64,000 bases of DNA from Kiritimatiellia bacterium (GTDB taxonomy: Bacteria; Verrucomicrobiota; Kiritimatiellia; UBA8416; YA12-FULL-48-11), in contig JAQUPZ010000007.1 of the NCBI GenBank assembly GCA_028716365.1, positions 186,001 through 250,000 on the forward strand. The letters run 5' to 3'. Below, one piece after another: positions 1-9,100 of this stretch (positions within the stretch are counted from its first letter, which is position 1; each line of letters starts with the position of its first letter). The translations under genes were made by a program, and so were the position numbers. Below the pieces are notes generated by a model. The model searched no databases. It had not been told where the DNA came from and saw only the letters and a program-made list of their open reading frames with translations.

Positions 1-1
1 A

Positions 2-163
2 AGCGGTAATACCATTAAATATACATTAACAGTTGATAGCTATCCGCTTAATTCCAATGGTTACCGGAAAAGGGCGGTGTTGCTGGTGAGAAGCGGAAAA
101 TACGGCAAATTCAGCCAGACAACGAGGTGTTACATGACCGAGTTTGTTTATATGGGCATGTAA
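2..163 (+). CDS. C-terminal tail of a protein cut by the window edge, probably a pseudopilin-like protein
   Basis: An open frame runs from the first bases to a TAA at 161-163 and gives 53 residues. The tail is polar with beta-like segments, for example YTLTVDSYPLN and RAVLLVRSGKYGKF, and ends in YMGM. The next three genes are pseudopilins and a GspK-like protein on the same strand, so this is probably the end of another minor pseudopilin (GspH/GspI or PilV type). That assignment rests on position and general character only, because the diagnostic N-terminus lies outside the window. The gap to the next gene is filled by an interspersed repeat. Confidence 0.5.
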   Translation, partial: SGNTIKYTLTVDSYPLNSNGYRKRAVLLVRSGKYGKFSQTTRCYMTEFVYMGM

Positions 164-248
164 TAAAGCGGAACCCGGAGCAGCCTACGCAAAAGGCTTT
201 CTCCGTCGCTCAAGGAGCTATGGTGGACAAGTCGGGTTGGCAGGCAGA
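164..248. repeat. Interspersed GC-rich repeat copy between pseudopilin genes
   Basis: The short gap holds a small hairpin (GCCT at 183-186 with AGGC at 193-196) followed by a segment at 195-227. Reverse-complemented, that segment matches 6070-6102 at about 26 of 33 positions; the shared core resembles CCATAGCTYCTYAAGYGACGG. The following gene can be read open back through this element to 144, which would add an N-terminus made of repeat sequence. This is a reason to prefer the start at 249. Confidence 0.5.
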
Positions 249-845
249 ATGAACATAATTGACAGAATAATTCAAAAATCCGGAATATCAGATAACCGGG
301 GATTTTCACTGATCGAGATCCTGGTTTCAACGGTTATCCTTATTGTGATCGTTCTGATGATGAGCACAATTTTTCACCAGAGCAGTATTTCCTGGGATAC
401 GGGGATGCGGAAGGCGAGTGGAAATATGATGGGCAGGGGAGTGCTGGGCATGATGGCCCGGGAACTGGCGGGGGCGGTAGATAATACTAATAGTGGTTTT
501 AGAGTTTTCCAGGTATCAGGGAGTACTATTCGCTTCGTAACACTCGGTAATACAACCAATAATGCAGGACAACGTGTTTCTGAGGAGGTTACGTATGAGA
601 TGAGTGGATCTGAGATTGCGAGGAATGGCGTTGCTGTCGCTGGAAATGTTGAAGGACTGCTTTTCCAGGTGCCTCCGCCTTCTTCTATTCCTAACTGGAC
701 CGCTAATTTGCCTCCATGGATAAACATTACGTTGGCAATAAGAAGAAATGCAGATGTCTCGGGCGTTGGCGCAAGATCATACGGTCCCAACGGTGTACCT
801 AACACTGAAGGCACAGCCGCTGATGATGATATCAGGAGCTATTAA
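249..845 (+). CDS. Type II secretion/type IV pilus pseudopilin (GspJ/PilW-like)
   Basis: Codes for 198 residues. The N-terminus carries a class III prepilin signal: a short basic leader, then NRG followed by FSLIE, with Gly at -1 and Glu at +5, then a hydrophobic helix [18 protein letters not shown]. The remainder is a polar, beta-rich pseudopilin head. It would be processed by a prepilin peptidase (not in this window) and inserted in the inner membrane as a minor subunit of a pseudopilus. The ATG at 249 was chosen over the upstream start at 144 because the extra 35 residues come from repeat DNA. The gene lies 4 bp before the next pseudopilin. GspJ/PilW is the best guess from length and order, but the subtype is not certain. 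Confidence 0.75.
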   Translation: MNIIDRIIQKSGISDNRGFSLIEILVSTVILIVIVLMMSTIFHQSSISWDTGMRKASGNMMGRGVLGMMARELAGAVDNTNSGFRVFQVSGSTIRFVTLGNTTNNAGQRVSEEVTYEMSGSEIARNGVAVAGNVEGLLFQVPPPSSIPNWTANLPPWINITLAIRRNADVSGVGARSYGPNGVPNTEGTAADDDIRSY

Positions 846-849
846 AGCC

Positions 850-1275
850 ATGAAAAAAACGGGTTTTACGATCATTGAACTGTTGGCGGTTATTGCAATC
901 ATCGGGATCCTGGCCAGTTTAGTGATCGTTGGAATGAAAACTGCGAGGGATAAGGCGCGAATTACGAAGGCAGAGGCCGAGGTCAAACAGCTGGCGATGG
1001 CATGGAAGTCATACTGGTTGGTTTTTGGCCAATGGCCCGGATCGTTGTCAGGGGAAAGAGATATGGATTGGTCTGTCATGAGATACTTGATGGGTGATAA
1101 CGACAGGAGCCTCAGATTCATGGAACCCAATAAAAGAATCCAGACGGAGGGGTTCAGAGATCCATGGGGCAACCTGTATAAGGTTACTTTCAGCCAGAAT
1201 CCGATTTCTGAAAGCGAATATTACCAGACGACGGTATTTTTCCCAAATGCAAAGAGATATGCCTATGATTTCTAA
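850..1275 (+). CDS. Pseudopilin (GspG/GspH-like)
   Basis: Codes for 141 residues and starts [24 protein letters not shown], a textbook prepilin peptidase site (Gly at -1, Phe +1, Glu +5) followed by the N-terminal pilin helix. After the helix comes a short head containing a [10 protein letters not shown] segment; a DPWG-type stretch in this position is characteristic of GspG-family major pseudopilins. The ATG at 850 directly precedes the signal and follows the upstream stop by 4 bp. The stop overlaps the start of the GspK-like gene, so the three genes are probably translated together. It likely forms part of a type II secretion pseudopilus. Confident as a pseudopilin, less so as GspG. Confidence 0.8.
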   Translation: MKKTGFTIIELLAVIAIIGILASLVIVGMKTARDKARITKAEAEVKQLAMAWKSYWLVFGQWPGSLSGERDMDWSVMRYLMGDNDRSLRFMEPNKRIQTEGFRDPWGNLYKVTFSQNPISESEYYQTTVFFPNAKRYAYDF

Positions 1276-3451
1276 GGTTTTCAACCGGTGGCGGTGTTTG
1301 GTCCGGAAGTATTGCCGTCATATGCTCATGACCGGGAAAAGAGGCGTGGCGCTGGTGCTTGTTCTTGGACTCTTATCCATGCTCATGCTGTCAGCGGTTG
1401 CGTTTTCGATTTCCATGAGGATTGAGAGGAATGGCGCTTCCAATTACAGGAATGGTGTCATAGCGAAACATATGCTGTGGGCCGCCCTTGCCGAGGCCAT
1501 AACAAACATAAATGCGAACATGGATAATGGGGTAAGTTTTGATATCTATCCCAAATGGGACATCATGGTTTCGACCAATATAATATATATGGGTTCAGGT
1601 TTACCGAAGGCGCGTGTTTTGGGTCCTTCTGGATCTAATTATGTTTCCGTCAGCACGTGGAATCTGGCAAAAAGCACGAATGCTTACTGGTATGGTCTTT
1701 ATGACACAAACAACTGGCAGGTGGGGCGTTATGCGTTTATCGCAGTGAACCAGTCCGGTCTTCTGGATGTAAACCGGGTAGGCGGTATGACTCGAGGTTC
1801 TGGAACTAATGTCCATGAAATTCAGATTTCGCAATTACCGGAGATAGGTTCGGTTCCCTTTGCTGAAGTCTTTACCAATCAACGTGCGGTCCATGTCAAA
1901 TATGAAACTCTTGGCGAAGCGTATGCTCTTAATGAAGGTTTTCAACAATGGCCTAACAATATGTGCGCATTTTCACTATCTCGCGAAGGGGAATTTGTTG
2001 TGAATGGTATTGGAATACAAAAAGTTGATATCAGTGGTGATGAAACTGTGCTGAGCCAACCGGCCGTGAAGGCTAATATCATACAGGGGCTTAGAAACAG
2101 TGGTATTGATGCTTCTGAAGCAGCATTTGTTTTTACCAATCTTCTTGATTATATTGATACGGACTGTATGCCGAAGAGCCTAGTATCTCCATGTACTGAA
2201 GCCGTTCCGATGATTAATGAGTTTTATATCACGAATCAATGTACTTTCTTAGATCCGAATGTGCGAGTCAGGTCTACCCTTGAGATTGAAACATGGTATC
2301 CATTTTTAAAAACCCAGACAAATAACTTTGATTTTCATGTGGAATGGACAGTGACATTGTCCAACATGACTGTATCTGCAATTGCCACGCGTACGGAGAG
2401 TAGGGCCATCCCAAGTTATTACGTGGGTAATCCCGGTTCGCCATTCAGAGTGTTGACTGCGCCGCTAGAAACACCTCCAATTGATGTATCAATGGTTGCG
2501 GTGACGGGTAATATTATAAATATCAGTTATGAAGCGAAGGCGTGGATTACAGCCCAGCCGGGGGGGGGTACAGTTGATATCGTGCCCTATACAAATTATC
2601 TTCCAATAGGATCTTTTACATATGTTGTTACAAATACAATGGTTACCCATCCAATGGGCATGGAATGTGTCGATCCAAGATTCAACTGGCAGACAGGACC
2701 TCAATTCTGGAGAGCTTATTCCACCCCGGGTGTGCATACAAAGGGAACCACAAATCAATGGACGTTAGTTTGGCGTAACCAGAACTCGGGGTTTCCCTAT
2801 GACCAGGGCACTTCCATGTATGTATCAGACAGGGGCAGGCTCAATTCGGTTGGGGAATTGGGAAATCTTCTGTTGGGTGCAGCCAATGCATACAAATGGA
2901 AAACAATAAGGCTGTTTAACCGTGATCCAAGTTTTTATGTCCGGCAAACCGTTTTTGAGAACTTTACCCTTACAAATGGCTTGGTCAATGGGCGTGTAAA
3001 TTTAAACACCAGAAACTCCGATGTACTGGCAGCTGTTTTTACCAATTGTCCCGCAGGATATGATACAAATTCAGTAATTCCACTCTCTGGTCAAGTCGCC
3101 AGTATTACAAATCTACTGATCGGACTGAATTCCAATGTATATAATGATGTTGGTGAGATGGGAGTGGTTTCTAATTGGACTGCATGTCTGCCCGGTATGA
3201 GTGATTGTGAACGGGAAGCTGTTCTCAGTAATACGGCAGGTTTGTTAACCACACGAGGCAATTTTTTCACGATCTATCTTGCGGCAGATGCGTATGCTGA
3301 AGGTGCGGGAGGAAGGACGCGAGGCAAGGTGCTTGCCTCGGCTCGTGCCGTTGCGGAGATATGGCGCGATCCTTGCAGGGATCCAAGTGTTCCTGGAAGT
3401 GAACGTGTACATAAGTGTTTTATCAGGCAGTTCAAGCTTCTCGATGATTAA
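1265..3451 (+). CDS. Large GspK/PilX-like minor pseudopilin
   Basis: About 728 residues. After a basic leader the sequence GKRG is followed by [20 protein letters not shown] and then SMRIERNG. This arrangement, a hydrophobic helix after Gly without the +5 Glu, is typical of GspK, the tip pseudopilin. GspK proteins are usually 300-350 residues, so this one is about twice normal size; the extra length is Asn/Thr-rich and beta-like. The start is uncertain: 1265 overlaps the preceding stop and fits translational coupling, while 1259 and ATGs at 1322 and 1328 are also in frame. The gene ends an operon and is followed by repeat DNA. A tip subunit carrying an enlarged surface domain is an inference. 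Confidence 0.7.
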   Translation: MISKVFNRWRCLVRKYCRHMLMTGKRGVALVLVLGLLSMLMLSAVAFSISMRIERNGASNYRNGVIAKHMLWAALAEAITNINANMDNGVSFDIYPKWDIMVSTNIIYMGSGLPKARVLGPSGSNYVSVSTWNLAKSTNAYWYGLYDTNNWQVGRYAFIAVNQSGLLDVNRVGGMTRGSGTNVHEIQISQLPEIGSVPFAEVFTNQRAVHVKYETLGEAYALNEGFQQWPNNMCAFSLSREGEFVVNGIGIQKVDISGDETVLSQPAVKANIIQGLRNSGIDASEAAFVFTNLLDYIDTDCMPKSLVSPCTEAVPMINEFYITNQCTFLDPNVRVRSTLEIETWYPFLKTQTNNFDFHVEWTVTLSNMTVSAIATRTESRAIPSYYVGNPGSPFRVLTAPLETPPIDVSMVAVTGNIINISYEAKAWITAQPGGGTVDIVPYTNYLPIGSFTYVVTNTMVTHPMGMECVDPRFNWQTGPQFWRAYSTPGVHTKGTTNQWTLVWRNQNSGFPYDQGTSMYVSDRGRLNSVGELGNLLLGAANAYKWKTIRLFNRDPSFYVRQTVFENFTLTNGLVNGRVNLNTRNSDVLAAVFTNCPAGYDTNSVIPLSGQVASITNLLIGLNSNVYNDVGEMGVVSNWTACLPGMSDCEREAVLSNTAGLLTTRGNFFTIYLAADAYAEGAGGRTRGKVLASARAVAEIWRDPCRDPSVPGSERVHKCFIRQFKLLDD

Positions 3452-3477
3452 GTTTTTCAGTGCCTGACACTGCTTTC

Positions 3478-3613
3478 TGCAGTGTAACGGGGCGGCTACA
3501 TTACTCGCCTTCGCCAAAATGCCCCGTGCCTTGGCACGCGGGATGAATGGCACGGCAAACACGGTATAGCATGGGTGAAGACGGGGCAAGGCTACGGCGG
3601 AGTTCCGGAAGCT
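3478..3613. repeat. GC-rich palindromic repeat cluster after the pseudopilin operon
   Basis: The gap between two convergent genes contains the 17-mer GTAACGGGGCGGCTACA, found again near 5922-5938; a hairpin CGTGCC-TT-GGCACG near 3525-3540; the word GGGATGAATG, shared with about 5998; and GGCTACGGCGGAGTTCCGGAAG, similar to sequence near 6024. These shared words mark one interspersed palindromic repeat family. The hairpin could also serve as a bidirectional terminator for the two converging genes. Confidence 0.5.
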
Positions 3614-5467
3614 TCACTTCCTGCTTTTTTCTTCGTCGCATTGTTTTTTTGCGTGGAATGCCGCGAAATCATTCCGAAAACAGACAATCCGCGACTCTGT
3701 ATCGAGCTGTGTATTTTGGAAACCGACTGTTACATTCACGTTACTTGAAGCCGAGCGAATCTCAAGATTTGATTCCGACAGGCCGGCAAGTATTCCGGCG
3801 AACGTTTTGCCTCCATTGATCCGGATGGAAATATGTTCTTCAAGTTTCGGGGTGACAAATTTGCCGGAATATTCCCGGTAGAGATCATCGTATCTTTTCG
3901 CCCAATCGACCGGTTCCACCGGCGGTTTTGTTTCAACCGGTAAATCGGCAGGGAAATCATCGGAAGAAGGGGATTCTGCCCCCGGCTGAGCACTTTTGGT
4001 CATTTTCTGGACGAATATCCCGATATCAACGATTTTTTCCAAGGCCAGCTTGAGTACAGAATATAAATAAACCCGTTTGACCAAACTGGAATAATGATCG
4101 TCAAGTTTCGCCCTGGAAAAAATCCATCCCCTGCCTCCGCATTTTGAACACGCCGTTATGGTTTTCCCTGTACCTTTACAAAGGGCACACCTGCCGGTGC
4201 CGTTACAGGATGTACATACCTGCTGGAGTGTTTTTCCGGGTGAAGCGTCACCTAATGAATGTCCATGTCCTGCATCCGCTTCGCCCATTTTGCGATATTT
4301 ACGCTTGGTTGTGCTTCCCAGTGTTTTTGCACCTCTAATTGGACTGTTTACAGAAAAGATTTTCTTGCCTTTTCCATCACAGGCGGGACAGGTGACATTA
4401 CCATTACATTTCGGACATTGCGTCTGCTGGTTCCGGCATTCACAGTCCTGGGTGAAATTTACATAGGCGACAGAGGCGGTAAAACGCGTGCCGGAATAAT
4501 TATTCTCAATCCACCTGCATATTGTAAGTCCTTTTTCGGTATTACCAAGTTTGAGTTGCCCAAGGGCCCAGACAGCCATCAGTCCTGTTTTTGGGGTACG
4601 CCCTGTCATGCCATTCCCGACGTCCGGAATGACTTTTTTAATTGTATCAAGCGCAGTTGCATCAAGGGGTTCGTTCTTGAGAATGCCAAGCGATTGGACG
4701 GCAACTTTCCAGTTTTTGCTTTCGGATTTACCCAGATCAACGAAATACAAGCTTCCCGCAATTAAACCCATTATGACCAATAATATGGCAATCTTCTTTA
4801 ATAAAGGCATTAATTTCTGCCATATGCTGAACACCGGCAGTTTGAAACGTTCCATTGCAGGGTTGGAGGATGGAATTTCCGATAGAGGGGTTTTTAGTTT
4901 GAGTCTTGATTCCTTTTTTTCTCCGTCGGACAAGCCGGCGGGGAAAATGCGGGGTTCTGCTGTGAAACTACGGGCTTCTGTTGGCAGAGCCGCGCTTTTT
5001 TCCTGGATTGTAACTGGAGTTAGCGAAGGAGGCGGTGAAGCCATCGGGAAAAACGAAGAAGATTGCGCCGGTGGAAGTGGCGGAAGTTTAATTGATCCGT
5101 TGCATACCGGGCAATTCACTTCCTGTCCTGCCCACTCTCGCAGCGTGCTGTAATCAACTTCCAGTTCGGACGAACAGGACGGGCAGGTTATTTTTTCCGG
5201 CCTGGCCTTTAGTGGAGGAGCATATTTTGCGCCGGATGCAGGGGTAGTGAACTCTTTTCCACACAATGGGCATTGAAAATTCTCGCTTGACATGCTTGCG
5301 GGAACAGCAAGTTTGCCGTCACAGGAGGGGCAGTTGAAAATGAAATCCGGTTCCGGCAGGATAACCATGCCCTGGCAGGCGGGACAATTAAAAGACCGGC
5401 CTATTGCTGTCTCACCGGCGCAGAGGCTTTTATGACAACCCGGGCATTTAAAAAGGATTTCAGTCAT
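3614..5467 (-). CDS. Membrane protein with N-terminal zinc ribbons and C-terminal DnaJ-type CxxCxGxG knuckles
   Basis: 617 residues. The first 130 hold three zinc ribbons, each of two CxxC knuckles (CPGC 8/CPAC 28, CPSC 46/CPLC 66, CPSC 95/CPVC 119). A proline-rich linker follows, then one transmembrane helix at about 226-244 (KKIAILLVIMGLIAGSLYFV). The distal half has CxxCxG knuckles near 351, 360, 418, 427 and 440 (for example CTSCNGTG and CSKCGGRGW), the spacing seen in the DnaJ zinc-finger domain, but no J domain is present. The start has a GAGG ribosome-binding site. The topology suggests cytoplasmic ribbons and a periplasmic or surface knuckle domain, or the reverse. No function can be assigned; a protein-protein scaffold or chaperone-like role next to a secretion locus is inference. 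Confidence 0.7.
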   Translation of the reverse strand: MTEILFKCPGCHKSLCAGETAIGRSFNCPACQGMVILPEPDFIFNCPSCDGKLAVPASMSSENFQCPLCGKEFTTPASGAKYAPPLKARPEKITCPSCSSELEVDYSTLREWAGQEVNCPVCNGSIKLPPLPPAQSSSFFPMASPPPSLTPVTIQEKSAALPTEARSFTAEPRIFPAGLSDGEKKESRLKLKTPLSEIPSSNPAMERFKLPVFSIWQKLMPLLKKIAILLVIMGLIAGSLYFVDLGKSESKNWKVAVQSLGILKNEPLDATALDTIKKVIPDVGNGMTGRTPKTGLMAVWALGQLKLGNTEKGLTICRWIENNYSGTRFTASVAYVNFTQDCECRNQQTQCPKCNGNVTCPACDGKGKKIFSVNSPIRGAKTLGSTTKRKYRKMGEADAGHGHSLGDASPGKTLQQVCTSCNGTGRCALCKGTGKTITACSKCGGRGWIFSRAKLDDHYSSLVKRVYLYSVLKLALEKIVDIGIFVQKMTKSAQPGAESPSSDDFPADLPVETKPPVEPVDWAKRYDDLYREYSGKFVTPKLEEHISIRINGGKTFAGILAGLSESNLEIRSASSNVNVTVGFQNTQLDTESRIVCFRNDFAAFHAKKQCDEEKSRK

Positions 5468-5564
5468 TTATAACCTCGACCAGCATTCCGGGAGAAATAA
5501 TCTCAGAAGCTGCTATGCGTATCAAGGGGAAACTATCCGTCAGAACCAGTGGCAGTACTGATTT

Positions 5565-5925
5565 ATGAATAAGCAGAAAAGAGAAATACAGGCATTGCGC
5601 GTTTCCGGAGAAAATCTTTTGCGTGATATTGCCTGTTTTGCTTTGTTGCCTCCGGACGACGCGTATATTTATACAGCGCCGCCGTCGGCGCCTTGCAAAC
5701 CAAGTCAATCTGCCGCAAAATCTTTCTCCGAAAATAGAAACGCGCAATGCGGTTTACATTCGCATCGGCTTAACAGCTGTTTTGATAATAGTTGCCACAA
5801 TGCCGATGCGAAACTTCAGAAATGTCTGGACATATCAGAATGTAGCCACGGTGTTACATCGCCGTGCAGTAATAAAGCAACGCCCCGATGCCTGCCAGCC
5901 AACGGGGCTTGGGGCAGGCTGGTAA
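5565..5925 (+). pseudogene. Possible small membrane-protein gene interrupted by a frameshift
   Basis: From an ATG at 5565 one frame reads like coding sequence (MNKQKREIQALRVSGENLL, then ALLPPDDAYIYTAPPSAP) until about 5692. Protein-like sequence then moves to the +1 frame (NQVNLPQNLSPKIETRNAV, a hydrophobic stretch IRIGLTAVLIIVATM, then RNFRNVWTYQNVA). Joining the frames near 5690, in a GCCGCCGTCGGCGCC run, would give a soluble N-terminus, one membrane helix and a short tail that enters repeat DNA after about 5840. It could be a decayed gene, a sequencing or assembly frameshift, or coincidence. A minus-strand frame at 5460-5747 that overlaps the zinc-ribbon gene start by 8 bp competes with it near 5460-5560. 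Confidence 0.35.
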
Positions 5926-6103
5926 CGGGGCGGCTACAGAGAGCAGGCAGCATGGTGATCATCCGTCTTCGCAAGAGACCCCGGACTTGGAGTCCGTGGG
6001 ATGAATGCCCCGACCTCTTGGAGAGTCGGGGCTACGCCGGATTCCGCGAAGAAACTGCGGGCTAACGCGTCCGCCATAGCTTCTCAAGTGACGGCGGAAG
6101 CCC
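5836..6103. repeat. Cluster of palindromic GC-rich repeats downstream of the giant minus-strand gene
   Basis: Together with the preceding possible pseudogene this fills the 644-bp gap 5468-6111. It contains a run of hairpins: CACGG-N10-CCGTG near 5848-5867; GCCTGCCAGCC with a partner GGCAGGCTGG near 5890-5923; GGACT-TGG-AGTCC near 5983; and GCCCCGAC-N10-GTCGGGGC near 6010-6035. It ends with the 6070-6102 element that matches 195-227 in the opposite orientation. No protein-like frame fits the second half. The repeat stops about 10 bp from the stop codon of the giant gene, so its hairpins could also end that transcript. Confidence 0.55.
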
Positions 6104-6111
6104 GCAGAGCT

Positions 6112-9100
6112 TCATTGAGCGTTGGTTGAAACTATCTTGTAATAAACCGGGCTATTAGTTATTCGAACAAACCACTGAGTATAGATACCGGTTGGCTGGT
6201 AGTAGCTGGTACTTACAGGAGAAACAGCATACCAGACGGGAGCGGGGATGAGGTTGGTCGAATACCATGGTGAAGGTCGGATGTCATTACTTGCGGTTGA
6301 GGAAAATGAAATATACACATTATTTGAAACTATCCAGAAATTGGAAATTGTAATCGTTATCAAAGGTGGTATTGGATTGCCACCCTCAACAATAATCTGG
6401 CCAAAATTCTCGCGATGTGGACTTGGTGTTGCGTATCCCCATGTGAAATCGGAATAATTGGTTCCTGTTCCAATCAGCGATAACGAAGCTTCAGGAGGCT
6501 GCGCCCACCAGTCATCAAATCCGATATAAACAAAACGTTGAGAAACGTTGGTAACCATGTCTTTTCCTGCATTGGCAGTAGATGGATCACCCCAGCAGAC
6601 TCCTCTTTCAATGGCACCCATGCTTCTGCGCAACCGCGCACCGGCTTCTGCTGGTAATGTATTTGTGAGATTCATATCGGCTGCAGCTACACCATTGGAT
6701 GCAAGAAGCCAGAACCCGTGCATGTTTGTATCGTTTTGAAGGATTGAGTTGTTCTTAATTACATATACAGCACTTGTTGTGTATCCAGGAATCATTACTT
6801 CAAGCCACCAATTGCTTATTATTGCGTCGGTCTTTCCGCATAATTCGACAAACTGGTTTGTTGCAGAACCATCACCATCGACAATGTTTACTTCGTTGAT
6901 CCAAACGGAGTCTGTAGGGCAGGAGTAGACAAAGTAGTATGGATTGGTGACGGACTTACCTGCATTGAGGTCAACAGGATAATACCAGGAAGGATTTGAA
7001 AATCGACGGGATACCTTTGGCGCGGTGTTAGTGGCAAACCAGCCGTCGAAATTACACCAGAGATAATACTGAACTACTGTATCAGTCGGTTTTGCCGGAA
7101 TGTTGGACGCCGACACGAAGGTCAGGGAGTAGGGGGTGGCGCCTGTTCCAGTGTAAACCATCGGGATGCAATTGGTTGTCGGCCAGTTGGTGGCCCAGGC
7201 ATTTGTGCCGACGTAGTAATAGGCCTTGAGATCGATGTTGGACGGGGAATATATAAAGTTCCCCAGCTCTACGTAAATACTGACGGGATTTATGTACAGG
7301 GGCTGGACCGGATCAAGCGTGATACTGTTTATTTCGAGATTTGCAGCGAGCGGCTCGACGATAGTTATATTATCGATGCAAAATCTTAAAGTCGGTTTGT
7401 TTGTCTCACAGGAAATACGCAGGTAGTAGTTTGTGGGGATATACAGATTTGTGGAGAAATAACGGTATTCCGAGTTGGATATGCCGGGAAGCGTAAAGAG
7501 CTGTGAGCATTCGCTGTCGATTGTATTGTAATTGGTTGATGCACGCACATAAATTGTTGCCGTATTTGTTCCGGTACTGTCCCATCGCCTGTACCAGAAG
7601 CCGATTTCACCAATGCCATACTGCATGTAAGGTGTCTGAACGCACGGCAGGAAGGAAGAGTATGAAACGGTCGGCCTGGCGCCGGAACTGGGGTCATTGT
7701 TCAGGTAACAGGTTTTCCCTTCGAATTCACGGGCGTCTTCCGAGGCAGTAATCTTTGCATTATATGCCCACCACATCCTGTTGTCCCTGGGCCTGTAGTC
7801 GGACACCTGGACGTTGTCGATATACATGATCGGTCCGCCGCCCTGGAAAATCAGATAACTATCTGGAATTCTTTGTCTTGCTGTACTAGGTCCTTCAAAC
7901 TGCGGGTAGGTGTGTGGGTAGACGCCTGGGAAGCCACCCCCACCAGCACCATTATAAGCTGTTACTATTATGTCATGCCAGCCGGCGGAAGTAATATTGA
8001 CTGTGCCGGTTCCTGTGACATTCCAGCCATTGTTGTATGCAACCAGAATGCCATCTATATACAACTTCGAGTAGTCATCACACCCTGCAACGAATGTCCA
8101 CAATCCTTCTTCGGGGATATTTATTTTTCCGGTAAATTTGAATACATGATATGACCCTCTAAACCCCGGTAAGTTGGTCATATTAAATGTGAAATTCGTA
8201 CACATTCCCGACATAACCGGGGTCATTGCGTTGAAGTCGGAGAGAAGCGTTGGGAGAGAAAAACTCGTAGGCACCTCGTAGTAATCATATGACATGTAGG
8301 AGGCCGCGGGATTTGTGCTTGAGTGAACTATCCGGACGTACTGTGCGTGAGATTCATTTATTGGAAGCGAGTATGTGTTCCAGGTTGAATTGTAAACCGT
8401 AGTTATGGAATTAGTGAGTGTTGACCACAAATTGGTAAAACCAGGTATTGTGTGCTGAATTTCAAAGTTCACAGGCGGGTTTGCCGCCTTGTAGTCGAAA
8501 GATATTGTGCCGACACCGGTGGTCATCGGCGGTGACCTGAGGCCCTGGAAGATGTTCTGGTTCGTCCTTGCCAAGGCGGCCGGATCCGCCCTTGATGACC
8601 AGAATTCCAGGGCACGGCTGTTGGTTTCGCCCGGGTTCTTGTGGGCAACCCAGCATTCTGCTGCCGCCCAGTTATTCGAGTCTACATAGTTGGTGCCGCG
8701 CCATGAACTCATGGTCAGGTTGTCTATGATAAGATTGCCGTTACCTGTCGTGTGACGCACCCGCACGTATATGTTGTCCCAGAAATAGATTGGAGTGCTC
8801 CTTGAGCGATATTGGAGATTGCTCGATGAACCTGAAGCCACTGTGCCCCATGGTCCCGGTGGATAATCGACAATATCGGTGCAATAATTTGTCTCAATGA
8901 CAAAGCCAACAGGACCGATGGGATATGCGCGCCTGTTGTAAGTTTGCGCGCCGGTATCGACATACCATTTTGTGTCAGGATCCGACCATCCGGATGCCGT
9001 CGCGCCCTGGAATTGCTCGTAATAGATGTATGGCGATTGTATGTAAATATCCTTGATTATCAGATCGAGATTGGTCGATGGATTCTCTATCCGGTAATAG

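Noticed and set aside
144..248. Upstream start of the first pseudopilin
   Set aside because: The extra 35 codons are translated from an interspersed repeat and would displace the prepilin signal from the N-terminus.
5460..5747. Minus-strand frame of 95 codons whose stop overlaps the zinc-ribbon gene start
   Set aside because: The last 30 residues look protein-like and the overlap is typical of coupled genes, but the first 60 residues are Arg-rich and look like the shadow of the plus-strand frame at 5565. Left as an unresolved alternative, not a feature.
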